This document shows positions 26,655 to 36,796 of a stretch of 64,000 nt of DNA, one piece after another. The notes under the pieces were generated by a model. It saw nothing but the letters and a program-made list of their open reading frames with translations, was not told the DNA's origin and searched no databases. Each line of letters starts with the position of its first letter. Position 1 is the stretch's first letter. Origin of the DNA: Coriobacteriia bacterium (GTDB taxonomy: Bacteria; Actinomycetota; Coriobacteriia; Coriobacteriales; Eggerthellaceae). The translations under genes were made by a program, and so were the position numbers. The stretch is from positions 1 to 64,000 of the forward strand of contig JAUMVJ010000007.1 of the NCBI GenBank assembly GCA_030530215.1, read 5' to 3'.

Positions 26655-26695
26655 TTTCGGGCGAACCCCTTGCTGAGCGAGGGTTTCGCCCGAAA
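26655..26695 (+). terminator. Long hairpin after the glycosyltransferase pair
   Basis: TTTCGGGCGAACCC at 26655-26668 pairs with GGGTTTCGCCCGAAA at 26681-26695 with one bulge and a 12-nt loop. There is no clear T-run behind it, so it is a probable but imperfect terminator. Its 3' end abuts the glnA control region. Confidence 0.55.
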
Positions 26696-26732
26696 TTCGT
26701 TGAAATACGAATGAAACAAGTAGCTATATAAT
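26692..26732 (+). promoter_or_regulatory. glnA promoter with three phased GAAAT/C repeats
   Basis: GAAAT at 26692-26696, GAAAT at 26702-26706 and GAAAC at 26713-26717 recur at 10 and 11 bases, one helical turn each, directly before TATAAT at 26727-26732. Phased direct half-sites are typical for OmpR/PhoB-type regulators. The known GlnR pattern GTnAC-n6-GnAAC is similar in form, and a GlnR-like gene lies just after glnA. TTGAAA at 26700-26705 could be a -35 with long spacing. Confidence 0.5.
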
Positions 26733-26776
26733 CATGCTTTAGGAAATTTTTCAGACGCATTGCAAAGGGGAGTGCT

Positions 26777-28159
26777 ATGGCTACAAGCCCTGATCAGGAT
26801 TTCGTCTTAAAGACCGTCAAGAGCCGCGACGTCCACTTCGTTCGTTTCTGGTTCTGCGACGTCCTTGGCCACATGAAATCGTTCGCGGTTATTCCAAGCG
26901 AGTTGGAGCACGCCTTCGAGGAAGGCATGGGCTTCGATGGCGGCAGCGTTCGCGGCTTTTCGTCCAAGTCCGAGTCCGACATGGTTGCCTTCCCTGAAGC
27001 ATCCACTTTCCAGATTCTTCCCTGGCGTCCCAACAAGAACGCGGTCGCGCGTATGTTCTGCACGGTGCGCACCCCCGAGGGCGAGGTCTTCGACGGCGAC
27101 TCGCGTGCGGTGCTTGGTCGCATGGTTGCTCGTGCCGCCGAAAAGGGCTACATCATGAATGTCGGCCCCGAGCTCGAGTACTATTACTTCCGAAACTCCG
27201 AGGGCACCCCTTCGGGCTTCGATACCGACCCCGCCACCGGCGAGCCCATTCCCATCGATTGCGGCGGCTACTTCGACCTCACCTCTCTCGACTCCGCAAG
27301 CGACCTTCGCCGCGACACCATCCTCACGCTCGAGCATATGGGCATTCCCGTTGAGTATTCGCATCACGAGGGCGGCCCCTCCCAGCAGGAAATCGACCTT
27401 CGCTATGCCGACGCGCTTACCATGGCCGACAACGTGATGACCTACAAGATGGTCGTCAAAGAGGTTGCCTTGCAGCACGGGCAGTTCGCCTCGTTCATGC
27501 CCAAGCCTCTTTCGTCCGCGCCGGGTTCGGGCATGCATGTTCACCAGAGCCTCTTCGACGAGGACGGCAACAACTTGTTCTTCGACCCCGAGGATCCTCA
27601 GGGCTTCCGCCTGTCCAAGCTTGCCAAGCACTACATCGCCGGTTTGCTTAAGTACGCGCGCGAGTTCTGCTTGATCACCAACCCCAGCGTCAATTCTTAC
27701 AAGCGTCTTGTCCCTGGCATCGAAGCGCCTGTCTCGGTTAGCTGGGCGCGCAATAACCGCTATACGCTCATTCGCATCCCCGGCTACAAGCCCAACAAGG
27801 AAGAGGCCTGCCGCGTTGAGCTGCGCAATCCCGACCCTTCGGCCAATCCTTATCTCACCTTCGCTGTCATGCTCGCCGCAGGCCTGAAGGGCATCGAGGA
27901 GGAGCTTGAGCTTTCCGACCCCATCGACGATCCCGACTTGGCCGAGGCGTCGCGTCAGGAGCTTAACGAAAGGGGAATCCCGTCTCTTCCCGATAACCTG
28001 GGCGAAGCCGTTGAGATTTTCGCTTCCTCCGAGCTGATGAAGGAAGTTTTGGGCGAGCACATCCACGGCTTCTTGGTTGAGGCTAAGCGCCGCGAATGGA
28101 ACGAATACCAACAGCATGTTTCCTCTTGGGAACGCGAGCACTATCTGCCGGTAATCTAG
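26777..28159 (+). CDS. glnA: Glutamine synthetase, type I
   Basis: Protein of 460 residues that makes glutamine from glutamate, ammonia and ATP. Motifs: the latch-region FDGGSVRGF, the metal and glutamate-site GPELEYYYF, HHEGGPSQQEIDLRY, GSGMHVHQSL, and the late EACRVELRNPDPSANPYL with its catalytic Arg. The C-terminal Tyr adenylylation motif (NLYxLPPEE) is absent, so this is the short GSI-alpha kind not controlled by adenylylation. The GlnR-like gene 13 bases downstream and the phased repeats upstream suggest transcriptional nitrogen control. GGGGAG precedes the ATG. Confidence 0.95.
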   Translation: MATSPDQDFVLKTVKSRDVHFVRFWFCDVLGHMKSFAVIPSELEHAFEEGMGFDGGSVRGFSSKSESDMVAFPEASTFQILPWRPNKNAVARMFCTVRTPEGEVFDGDSRAVLGRMVARAAEKGYIMNVGPELEYYYFRNSEGTPSGFDTDPATGEPIPIDCGGYFDLTSLDSASDLRRDTILTLEHMGIPVEYSHHEGGPSQQEIDLRYADALTMADNVMTYKMVVKEVALQHGQFASFMPKPLSSAPGSGMHVHQSLFDEDGNNLFFDPEDPQGFRLSKLAKHYIAGLLKYAREFCLITNPSVNSYKRLVPGIEAPVSVSWARNNRYTLIRIPGYKPNKEEACRVELRNPDPSANPYLTFAVMLAAGLKGIEEELELSDPIDDPDLAEASRQELNERGIPSLPDNLGEAVEIFASSELMKEVLGEHIHGFLVEAKRREWNEYQQHVSSWEREHYLPVI

Positions 28160-28172
28160 GAGGGAAGTAGGA

Positions 28173-28850
28173 ATGCAACGCAAAAACGTCATATTCATCG
28201 CCGACAGCCTTGATAATGCGCATAAGTTCCAAGCCGTGTTGAGCGGCCTGGACGTCGACGTGACCGCTGGATCTTCTTTGCAGTTCAAGAAGATCATCAG
28301 CGAGAATCCTTCTTACGATCTGGTTATTTACGAGGCTAACGGCGCCGAGGCGGCTTCTGCCCTCTCCACGGTCGAGCAGACCTTGGTTGACGACGGTGGA
28401 TCTTCCATCTTGGTTATCGTTCCCGAAGAGAACCTGGGTAACTTCCGTCTGCCTGTGCAGCTGAACTCCGACTTCGTCGTGCACGGCGCCAGCTCCGAGG
28501 AGTGCTCGCTACGTATCCGCCAGCTTTTGTGGCCCGGCAACGAAAGCTCTGCAAGCGATTTCATCGTGGTCGATTCCATGGCCATCAATCTGGCCACCTA
28601 TCAGGTTACTGTTGGCGGCGAGCCCGTTGACTTCACCTATCTGGAGTACGCGCTTTTGGCCTTCCTGGTAACGCATCCGGGGCGCACCTATTCGCGCGAT
28701 GCGCTTCTTCGCCGCGTATGGGGCTTCGATTACTTCGGCGGTAGCCGTACCGTCGACGTTCACGTTCGTCGTGTTCGCGCCAAGCTCGGCCCCGAGCTCT
28801 CTCAGCATCTTGAGACCGTCCGCGGCGTCGGTTATCTCTGGAGCGCCTAG
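28173..28850 (+). CDS. GlnR-like OmpR-family regulator with atypical receiver
   Basis: Protein of 225 residues. Residues 1-115 have the outline of a response-regulator receiver; residues 128-225 are a typical winged helix (FTYLEYALLAFLVTHPG, then SRTVDVHVRRVRAKLG and VRGVGYLW). The phosphoacceptor position reads VIYEANG, with E54 in place of Asp, and the conserved Lys before the last strand is replaced (VVHG, H104). No kinase gene is adjacent. These are the traits of actinobacterial GlnR, an orphan regulator of nitrogen genes that works without phosphorylation. Pairing with glnA supports this. Exact orthology is inference. Confidence 0.8.
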   Translation: MQRKNVIFIADSLDNAHKFQAVLSGLDVDVTAGSSLQFKKIISENPSYDLVIYEANGAEAASALSTVEQTLVDDGGSSILVIVPEENLGNFRLPVQLNSDFVVHGASSEECSLRIRQLLWPGNESSASDFIVVDSMAINLATYQVTVGGEPVDFTYLEYALLAFLVTHPGRTYSRDALLRRVWGFDYFGGSRTVDVHVRRVRAKLGPELSQHLETVRGVGYLWSA

Positions 28851-28905
28851 TTTCGGGTTGCATGCCCTTGTGCGCTTCTTTGCCGCAACGCACCTGCAAA
28901 TCTTC

Positions 28906-28948
28906 AAGCAGCTCTTCCTTGGTTCGGGGGAGGGCTGCTTGTTTTTTT
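28906..28948 (+). terminator. Terminator after the GlnR-like gene
   Basis: AAGCAGC at 28906-28912 pairs with GCTGCTT at 28934-28940, with further partial pairing inside, followed by seven T. The rest of 28949-29141 holds only the polA promoter region. Confidence 0.8.
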
Positions 28949-29077
28949 GATGGGGCGCAAGGGTGCTTCGATGCGCATGATTTCGGGGTTTCCGGTTCCT
29001 CGGCATGCCAGCTGCAAGCTTTTAGCAGGCTTATCCGTAATCTTGGGTGGGTTGCCCTTGAGAGGCTTCACCGGCCT

Positions 29078-29108
29078 TTGCGCAGTGCTTGCCTTTGCGC
29101 GGTATAAT
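29078..29108 (+). promoter_or_regulatory. Candidate polA promoter
   Basis: A perfect TATAAT at 29103-29108 with a weak TTGCGC at 29078-29083 (19-base spacing), 33 bases before the polA start. Confidence 0.5.
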
Positions 29109-29141
29109 TTCGGCTGATTTGAATTCGAGAGGAAGCCTTAC

Positions 29142-31784
29142 ATGTCAAAGAAGATCGCCGTTATCGACGGAAACTCCCTGATGCATCGTGCCTTTCATGC
29201 TGTGCCGCCTTCCATGGTTGCGCCGGATGGAACTCCCACGAACGCGGCCTTTGGCTTCCTTTCCATGCTTATAAAGTTCATCGAGATTTCAAGCCCCGAT
29301 GCCATCGTTTGCGCCTTTGATAAGGGGCGCCCGGCATTTCGCACCGAGGCGCTGGAGCAATACAAGGCCACGCGCCCGCCGATGGACCCAAACCTGAAAG
29401 CTCAGTTTCCGGTGATCGAGAAGCTTCTTGAATCCATGAACATCCCGGTGGTCGCGCTGCCCGGCTGGGAGGGCGACGATATCCTGGGTACGGTTTCGGC
29501 GCGTTGCGAGAAGCTTGGCTACACGAGCCTTCTGGTTACGGGAGACAAGGACGCCTACCAGCTTTCCAGCGATCTTACGCGCATCGTCACCACCAAGCGC
29601 GGCATTACCGATATCGCCGTGTACGGTCCCGAAGAGGTGTTTGAGCGCTATGGCGTTACACCTGCGCAATTCCCTGATTTCCTTGGTCTCATGGGCGACT
29701 CTTCCGACAATATCCCCGGCGTGCCGGGCATCGGTGCCAAGACCGCGGCCAAGCTTTTGGCAAAGTATGGCAGCATCGAGGGCATCTACGATAACTTGGG
29801 CGATCTTAAGGGCAAGCAGCTCGAGAACCTCACCAACAACAAGGACGCGGCCTTCCTTTCTCGTCAGGTTGCAACCATCGTGCGCGATGCCGATTTCGAG
29901 CTCGACATCGAGCAGATCTCCTGGCCGAGCTTCGACCCCGCGCGCGTGTTCGAGGCTTTTGGCGAATACCGCATGGTGTCGCATTTGGGTAAGGTTTTAA
30001 GCTTCGCCGGAACCGGATCGGCGCCCGCAATCCAGGTCGATCTGCCGAAGTGGGAGCCGCTTGTTCGCGGGGCCGAGGCGCGCACCGCGCTCGATTCCCT
30101 GCTTGCGCAAGACGCAGAGCTTTCACTTGCCTGGTCCGAGTCGGGGCAGGCCTCCCTCTTCGAGACGAGCCTGACGCTTGCGGTTCATTTGCCCGAAGAC
30201 AGGGGCACTGCCATCTTCACTGGCGATGAGGCTGCATCCGCCATCGCCGACATCGTGCGCGGCACTACTTTCAACTGCCACGATGCTAAAGAAACCATCA
30301 AGCGCGCCTTCCCAAGCGATTCGTCCGAGCCTGCGCTTTTGAGCGCCCCCGAGGTTATGGGCGCCAGCTTCTTCGACCTTGCTTTGGCCAATTACGTGTG
30401 CAACTCCGATGCCGGCAAACAGAGCCTTGCCGACTTGGCTCAGGAAAATCTCGGCGTTTTGCCGCTCGATTCCGCAGACGATGCTGCTCTTGTTTTGGCT
30501 CGTGACGCCGCCATCGTCGAGGTCTTGGCGAGCAAGTTAGCCAAGGAGCTCGAGGCTCATGGCTCAAACGGGGTTTACCACTCCATCGATGCGCCTTTGG
30601 TGGGCGTGCTTGCGTGCATGGAGCGCGTTGGCGCCGCCATTGACGTTGACGCCCTAGCTGCGATCTCGGTTGAGACGGGAGCCGAGCTTGAGTCTTTGCG
30701 CGAGCAAATCTACGAGCTTGCGGGCGAGGATTTCAATATCGATTCGCCTAAGCAGCTTTCCCATATCTTGTTCGAAGTGCTGGGCCTGCCACCCGCCAAG
30801 AAGACGCGCACCGGCTACTCGACCGACGCCAAGGTGCTCAAAGATCTTGCGCAAAGCCACGAGCTTCCTGCCAAGGTGCTCGAATATCGCGAATACGCCA
30901 AGATCAAGAGTACTTATGTCGACGCCCTGCCGCGCATGCGTGCTGGCGACGGCCTGGTTCATTCGAGCTTCCACGAGATGGTAACCACCACTGGCCGCCT
31001 TTCATCGAGCAATCCAAACCTGCAGAACATCCCTGTGCGTACCGATTTCGGCCGCACCATTCGCCGCTGCTTCATCCCCCTAAAGCCCGACCACGTCTTC
31101 GTGTCGGCCGACTATTCGCAGATCGAGCTAAGGCTTCTTGCTCATCTATCGGGGGACGACGCCCTGATCGAGGCCTTCAACTCGGGTGCCGACTTCCATG
31201 CCGCCACTGCTGCCAACGTCTTCGGCGTATCCATAGACGAAGTGACCTCGCAGATGCGCAGCCGGGCAAAAGCGGTCAATTTCGGCATCGTCTACGGGCA
31301 GCAGGCCTTCGGCTTGTCGAAGAGTCTCGGGATCCCCGTCTACGAGGCGCAGGAGATGATTGACCGCTACTTCGCCGCGCATCCCGGCGTCAAGACCTTC
31401 CTTGAAGAAGTGGTGGCCGAGGCAAAGGAGAAGGGCTATGCCGAGACGCTCTTTGGGCGCAGGAGGCACATCCCCGATTTGCGTTCGAGCAACGGCAACA
31501 AGCGCAAGTTCGGCGAGCGCACCGCAATGAATCATCCGATGCAGGGCACTGCCGCCGACATCATCAAGATGGCGATGGTCCAGGTTGCCGAGCAGCTGGA
31601 ATCGGGTGGCTTCGAGGCTCAGATGATGCTGCAGGTTCACGACGAACTTGACTTCAGCTGTCCTAAGCACGAGGTGGAGCGTTTAAGCAAGATGGTCGCC
31701 GAAGCGATGCAGGGCGTCGTGGAGCTTAAGGTGCCCTTGCTGGTCGACGTGAGCGCGGGCGACAATTGGGCGCAGGCGCACTAG
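29142..31784 (+). CDS. polA: DNA polymerase I
   Basis: Protein of 880 residues for repair and Okazaki-fragment processing. Residues 1-290 are the 5'-3' exonuclease (IDGNSLMHRAFHA, GDKDAYQLSS, GLMGDSSDNIPGVPGIG). The middle region should be a 3'-5' exonuclease, but no DxE start motif is visible, so proofreading is probably lost, as in mycobacterial and Bacillus Pol I. The polymerase has motif A DYSQIELRLLAHLSGD, motif B RSRAKAVNFGIVYG and motif C QVHDEL. GAGAGGAAG precedes the ATG. Confidence 0.96.
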   Translation: MSKKIAVIDGNSLMHRAFHAVPPSMVAPDGTPTNAAFGFLSMLIKFIEISSPDAIVCAFDKGRPAFRTEALEQYKATRPPMDPNLKAQFPVIEKLLESMNIPVVALPGWEGDDILGTVSARCEKLGYTSLLVTGDKDAYQLSSDLTRIVTTKRGITDIAVYGPEEVFERYGVTPAQFPDFLGLMGDSSDNIPGVPGIGAKTAAKLLAKYGSIEGIYDNLGDLKGKQLENLTNNKDAAFLSRQVATIVRDADFELDIEQISWPSFDPARVFEAFGEYRMVSHLGKVLSFAGTGSAPAIQVDLPKWEPLVRGAEARTALDSLLAQDAELSLAWSESGQASLFETSLTLAVHLPEDRGTAIFTGDEAASAIADIVRGTTFNCHDAKETIKRAFPSDSSEPALLSAPEVMGASFFDLALANYVCNSDAGKQSLADLAQENLGVLPLDSADDAALVLARDAAIVEVLASKLAKELEAHGSNGVYHSIDAPLVGVLACMERVGAAIDVDALAAISVETGAELESLREQIYELAGEDFNIDSPKQLSHILFEVLGLPPAKKTRTGYSTDAKVLKDLAQSHELPAKVLEYREYAKIKSTYVDALPRMRAGDGLVHSSFHEMVTTTGRLSSSNPNLQNIPVRTDFGRTIRRCFIPLKPDHVFVSADYSQIELRLLAHLSGDDALIEAFNSGADFHAATAANVFGVSIDEVTSQMRSRAKAVNFGIVYGQQAFGLSKSLGIPVYEAQEMIDRYFAAHPGVKTFLEEVVAEAKEKGYAETLFGRRRHIPDLRSSNGNKRKFGERTAMNHPMQGTAADIIKMAMVQVAEQLESGGFEAQMMLQVHDELDFSCPKHEVERLSKMVAEAMQGVVELKVPLLVDVSAGDNWAQAH

Positions 31785-31828
31785 GTTTTAGGGCTTTCGG
31801 TCCCTGCAATAATTTGTACAACTAGGGC

Positions 31829-31856
31829 TTGCTAAGACGCGAGCTTCTGGTATCAT
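31829..31856 (+). promoter_or_regulatory. Promoter of rplU-rpmA
   Basis: TTGCTA at 31829-31834 and TATCAT at 31851-31856 with 16-base spacing put the start at about 31863, exactly at the first leader hairpin. Confidence 0.6.
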
Positions 31857-31862
31857 TCAACA

Positions 31863-32026
31863 GGTTGCACCGTTTGGGTGCAGCTAAGGAATAAGTGCGA
31901 TGATACGCGGAGACGGTGCATACGTTCCACCGCGCGTTGCAAAAGCCCAGATAGGGCAGATGCACGCAAGTGGTCTTGCTACTTTCACGCAAACAAGCTA
32001 TCGCATGCGTTTATTCAAGGAGAATT
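31863..32026 (+). other. Structured leader of rplU, candidate r-protein leader
   Basis: About 164 untranslated bases lie between the predicted start and rplU. GGTTGCACC at 31863-31871 pairs with GGTGCAGCT at 31877-31885 (nine pairs, two of them G-T) at the very 5' end. Further pairing such as CGCGG with CCGCG is possible around 31918-31938. An L21-type autoregulatory leader is plausible by position, but no known leader consensus was confirmed. Confidence 0.4.
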
Positions 32027-32347
32027 ATGTACGCAATCGTTAAGACTGGCGGCAAGCAGTACAAGGTTTCGGCCGGCGACTGCCTGAACGTCGAGAAGCT
32101 CGAGGGCGAAGTCGGCGACAAGGTCGCTCTTACCGCCATCGCAACCGTTGACGGCGCAAAGGTCGTTGCAGATCCTGCCGAGGCAGCTAAGACCAAGGTC
32201 GAGGCTGAGATCATCGAGCAGTTCCGCTCCGACAAGGTCATCGTCTTCAAGTTCAAGAAGCGCAAGAACTACAAGCGCACCAAAGGTCATCGTCAGAACC
32301 TCACTCGCATCAAGATCACCGCAGTGGGCTCTGATTCCGCAGAGTAG
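32027..32347 (+). CDS. rplU: 50S ribosomal protein L21
   Basis: Protein of 106 residues, normal for bL21, opening MYAIVKTGGKQYKV and ending with the basic KKRKNYKRTKGHRQ segment that binds 23S rRNA. AAGGAG at 32017-32022 selects the ATG at 32027 over the open frame to 31970. Followed after 19 bases by rpmA. Confidence 0.98.
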   Translation: MYAIVKTGGKQYKVSAGDCLNVEKLEGEVGDKVALTAIATVDGAKVVADPAEAAKTKVEAEIIEQFRSDKVIVFKFKKRKNYKRTKGHRQNLTRIKITAVGSDSAE

Positions 32348-32366
32348 ATTTTAAGGAGGGAATGAC

Positions 32367-32624
32367 ATGGCACATAAAAAAGGTCAAGGCTCCATCCGCA
32401 ATGGTCGTGACTCCGAGTCTAAGCGTCTTGGTTGCAAGCGCTTCGCAGGCGAGCACGTCACCCCTGGCGTGATTCTCGTTCGTCAGCGCGGCACCCACTT
32501 CCATCCCGGCGAGAACGTCGGCCGTGGTAAGGACGATACGCTGTTCGCACTGGTCGAGGGTACCGTCGAGTACACCAAGGGCGTTAAGCGCAAGGTTCAC
32601 GTCCGTCCTGCCGTCGAGGCATAA
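32367..32624 (+). CDS. rpmA: 50S ribosomal protein L27
   Basis: Protein of 85 residues with the L27 start [20 protein letters not shown] and the core [15 protein letters not shown]. The N-terminal tail reaches the peptidyl-transferase centre. There is no N-terminal cleavage extension of the Firmicutes type. AAGGAGGG precedes the ATG. Confidence 0.98.
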   Translation: MAHKKGQGSIRNGRDSESKRLGCKRFAGEHVTPGVILVRQRGTHFHPGENVGRGKDDTLFALVEGTVEYTKGVKRKVHVRPAVEA

Positions 32625-32650
32625 AGCGGATTCATACCGTACTTTTTGGA

Positions 32651-32676
32651 GCCCCCTGCTTTGCCAGGGGGCTTTT
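32651..32676 (+). terminator. Terminator after rpmA
   Basis: GCCCCCTG at 32651-32658 pairs with CAGGGGGC at 32665-32672 around CTTTGC, then TTTT. It separates the ribosomal-protein pair from obgE. Confidence 0.9.
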
Positions 32677-32717
32677 CGTTTAGAATCGAGAAAGTTTTCC
32701 TAAGGCCTTGCTGCTAA

Positions 32718-34153
<1,436 letters not shown>

Positions 34154-34154
<1 letters not shown>

Positions 34155-35275
34155 TGTCCGAGCGCAAGGTTATCGTTATCAAAATCGGTTCATCCACCTT
34201 GGTAAACGACGAAGGGGTGCTCGATCGTGAGTATCTCTCAGAGCTTGCCGACAAAGTCGTGATGCTTCGGAGCGCCGGCTGGTCGCCCGTTATCGTGTCG
34301 AGCGGCTCCATTGCCTGTGCCCTCCCAATCCTGGGTTACTCCAAGCGCCCTGCCGACATGCCCTCGCTTCAGGCTGCGGCATCTGTAGGGACCAACATCC
34401 TATTCGGCGGATACAACGAGGAGTTCTCGCGCAAGGGGCTGCTTATCTCCACAGTCCTTCTTACGCGTGCTACCACGTCGAACCGCGATTCGTACCTATG
34501 CGCACGCGACACCTTGCTTCGACTGCTTGAGCTGGGCGTGGTTCCCGTGGTCAACGAAAACGACACCATTTCTGTTGATCAGATCAAGTTTGGCGACAAC
34601 GATACTTTGGCGGCGCTTGTGTCGTGCCTGATCAAGGCCGACCTTTGCGTTTTGTTCAGCGATATCGATGGCCTCTATACCGCAAACCCCAACAACGATC
34701 CCACGGCAACCCTGATCCCGCGCGTCGAGAAGGTGACGCCCGAGATCATGGCCTTGGCCGATGGCGTGGGCTCTTCGGTGGGCAGCGGCGGCATGATAAC
34801 CAAGCTGCGCGCTGCTCGCGTTTTGATGGTGGCCGGCATATCGATGCTTATTTGCCATGGTCGCAAGCTCGAGAGTCTCGATGCCATTGCTGAAGGCAAA
34901 CCCGTGGGCACCTTGTTCGATATGGGTGGCAAGCGCCACGAGATCACTCCGCGTAAGCTCTGGATTGCACTTGGCAACACGGTTAAAGGCTCGGTTTTCG
35001 TCGACGATGGCGCTGCGCACGCTTTGCTTGAGCGCGGATCGTCCCTGCTTCCCGTTGGCATGACGCACGTCGAGGGCAAGTTCGAGGTTGGCGACGTGAT
35101 CGACATCAAGGACCAGGCTGGGCGCACCTTGGCGCGCGGCTTGGCGGGTGCCACCTCCGACGAGGCGGAACTTGCCTGTGGCTGGTCGCAAGAGCGCATA
35201 GGCGCCAATAGCCTGCTACGCGACCTTGCGCGCCGGCCCATGGTGCACCGCGATGAGCTGGTGGTTTTCGACTAA
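34154..35275 (+). CDS. proB: Glutamate 5-kinase
   Basis: Protein of 373 residues from a GTG start that overlaps the obgE stop by one base. First step of proline synthesis. Motifs: VIKIGSSTLV, VNENDTISVDQIKFGDND, and GSGGMITKLRAARV, followed by a C-terminal PUA domain (about 285-365). Proline likely inhibits it, as in the family. proA follows only after a terminator, so the pair is not one simple operon. Confidence 0.96.
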
Positions 35276-35408
35276 GCCCTTTGCCGATGTGCTGCTTGCG
35301 CGCTTCTTTCGTCGGCGGCGATGCTTTTTTGAGGCTCGAGCGCCAAGGCGCTGAGCTTCAAGGCGAGTTTCGTCGCAGTTTCGTTGATACTTTGCTTTGG
35401 CATTTACT

Positions 35409-35445
35409 GCCGCATGGCTTACCTGGTGGAGCCATGCGGCTTTTT
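35409..35445 (+). terminator. Strong terminator between proB and proA
   Basis: GCCGCATGGCT at 35409-35419 pairs perfectly with AGCCATGCGGC at 35430-35440, followed by five T. A -10-like TATAAA at 35449-35454 comes directly after and may start proA transcription. Confidence 0.9.
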
Positions 35446-35503
35446 GTGTATAAAATGACGAACAAATGAATCGATTTTCCATCGCGATTTGCAGGGAGGT
35501 TCC

Positions 35504-36796
35504 ATGGGTGAAGCACGAAACGCCGCACTGAAGGCCAAGGCGGCCTCTCGTCCTCTGGCTTTGATGAGCACAGGTGCTCGTAACGAGGTCTTGTTTGCCA
35601 TGGCTGCGGCTCTGCGCGATAGCGCGGAGGCAATTTGTGCAGCCAATGCGCAAGACATGGAACGTGCGCGCACGAAAGGCACCAAGGACTCGCTCCTGGA
35701 TCGCCTGTTTTTGGACGAGGCGCGCGTCGATGCCATGGCGGCGGGCCTGGAGGCCTTGGCGGCTTTGCCCGACCCCGTGGGGAAGGTTCTGGAGGAGCGC
35801 AAGCTCTACAACGGCATCGAGCTTAGTCGGGTGACGGTCCCTATGGGGGTCGTTGCCATGGTGTACGAGGCGCGCCCCAACGTCACCGCCGACGCGGCGG
35901 GCATCTGCCTTAAAAGCGGCAACGCCTGCGTTCTGCGCGGCGGCTCGCTTGCCATCGATTCCTGCGTTGCCATTGCCGATGCGATGCATGCGGCAGCCGT
36001 GGCGGCGGGTGCTCCCGAAAACTGCATCACCATCATCAGATCCACCGATCGAGCACAGACGGGCGAGCTTTTGAGTTTGCGCGGATTGGTTGATGTCTTG
36101 ATTCCCCGCGGCGGCGCCGGCCTGATCGAGCGTTGCGTGAGGGAGGCTCAGGTTCCTGTTATCGAAACGGGAACGGGAAATTGCCATGTGTATGTGCACG
36201 AATCGGCCGACTTCGCGAAGGCGCGCAGCATCGTGATGAACGCCAAGACCCAACGCACCGGCGTATGCAATGCCTGCGAATCTTTGCTCGTGGACGCATC
36301 GGTTGCGGCTAAATTCTTGCCCTCGATGCTTTTAGAGCTTGCGCAAGCGGGCGTAAGCATTCACGCCGATAAGGCCTCGTTCGACGCTGTTGCGGGTTCC
36401 GATCTGCCCGATGACGATAAGGCTCTGACGCTTGGTCACATGCTCGAGGCAAGCGAAGAAGATTGGGGTAGGGAATACCTCGACCTCGAGATCAGCGTCC
36501 ACGTTCTTGATGGTGGCGTTGCGCAGGCCATCGAGCATATTAACGAATATGGCACGGGTCATTCCGAGGCGATCGTTGCCGAGGATGCAGAGGCCGCGCA
36601 GGCTTTCACGCGCGGGGTGGACGCGGCGGCGGTCTACGTCAACGCTTCCACGCGTTTCACCGACGGAGGAGAGTTCGGCCTGGGCGCCGAGATCGGTATC
36701 AGTACGCAGAAGCTTCATGTGCGCGGCCCCTTCGCTCTGGAAGCCCTGGTCACCTACAAATACATCATGCGCGGCACTGGTCAGGTGCGTGCTTGA
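35504..36796 (+). CDS. proA: Gamma-glutamyl phosphate reductase
   Basis: Protein of 430 residues, second step of proline synthesis, of the aldehyde dehydrogenase fold. The catalytic Cys lies in KTQRTGVCNACESLLVD; the NADPH site region VYEARPNVTADAAGICLKSGN and the late GEFGLGAEIGISTQKLH are typical. GGGAGGT at 35494-35500 fixes the ATG at 35504. The stop overlaps the nadD start by one base. Confidence 0.96.
   Translation: MGEARNAALKAKAASRPLALMSTGARNEVLFAMAAALRDSAEAICAANAQDMERARTKGTKDSLLDRLFLDEARVDAMAAGLEALAALPDPVGKVLEERKLYNGIELSRVTVPMGVVAMVYEARPNVTADAAGICLKSGNACVLRGGSLAIDSCVAIADAMHAAAVAAGAPENCITIIRSTDRAQTGELLSLRGLVDVLIPRGGAGLIERCVREAQVPVIETGTGNCHVYVHESADFAKARSIVMNAKTQRTGVCNACESLLVDASVAAKFLPSMLLELAQAGVSIHADKASFDAVAGSDLPDDDKALTLGHMLEASEEDWGREYLDLEISVHVLDGGVAQAIEHINEYGTGHSEAIVAEDAEAAQAFTRGVDAAAVYVNASTRFTDGGEFGLGAEIGISTQKLHVRGPFALEALVTYKYIMRGTGQVRA

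Noticed and set aside
26807..28297. 496-residue minus-strand open frame across glnA
   Set aside because: Shadow of glutamine synthetase; no ribosome site and no domain.
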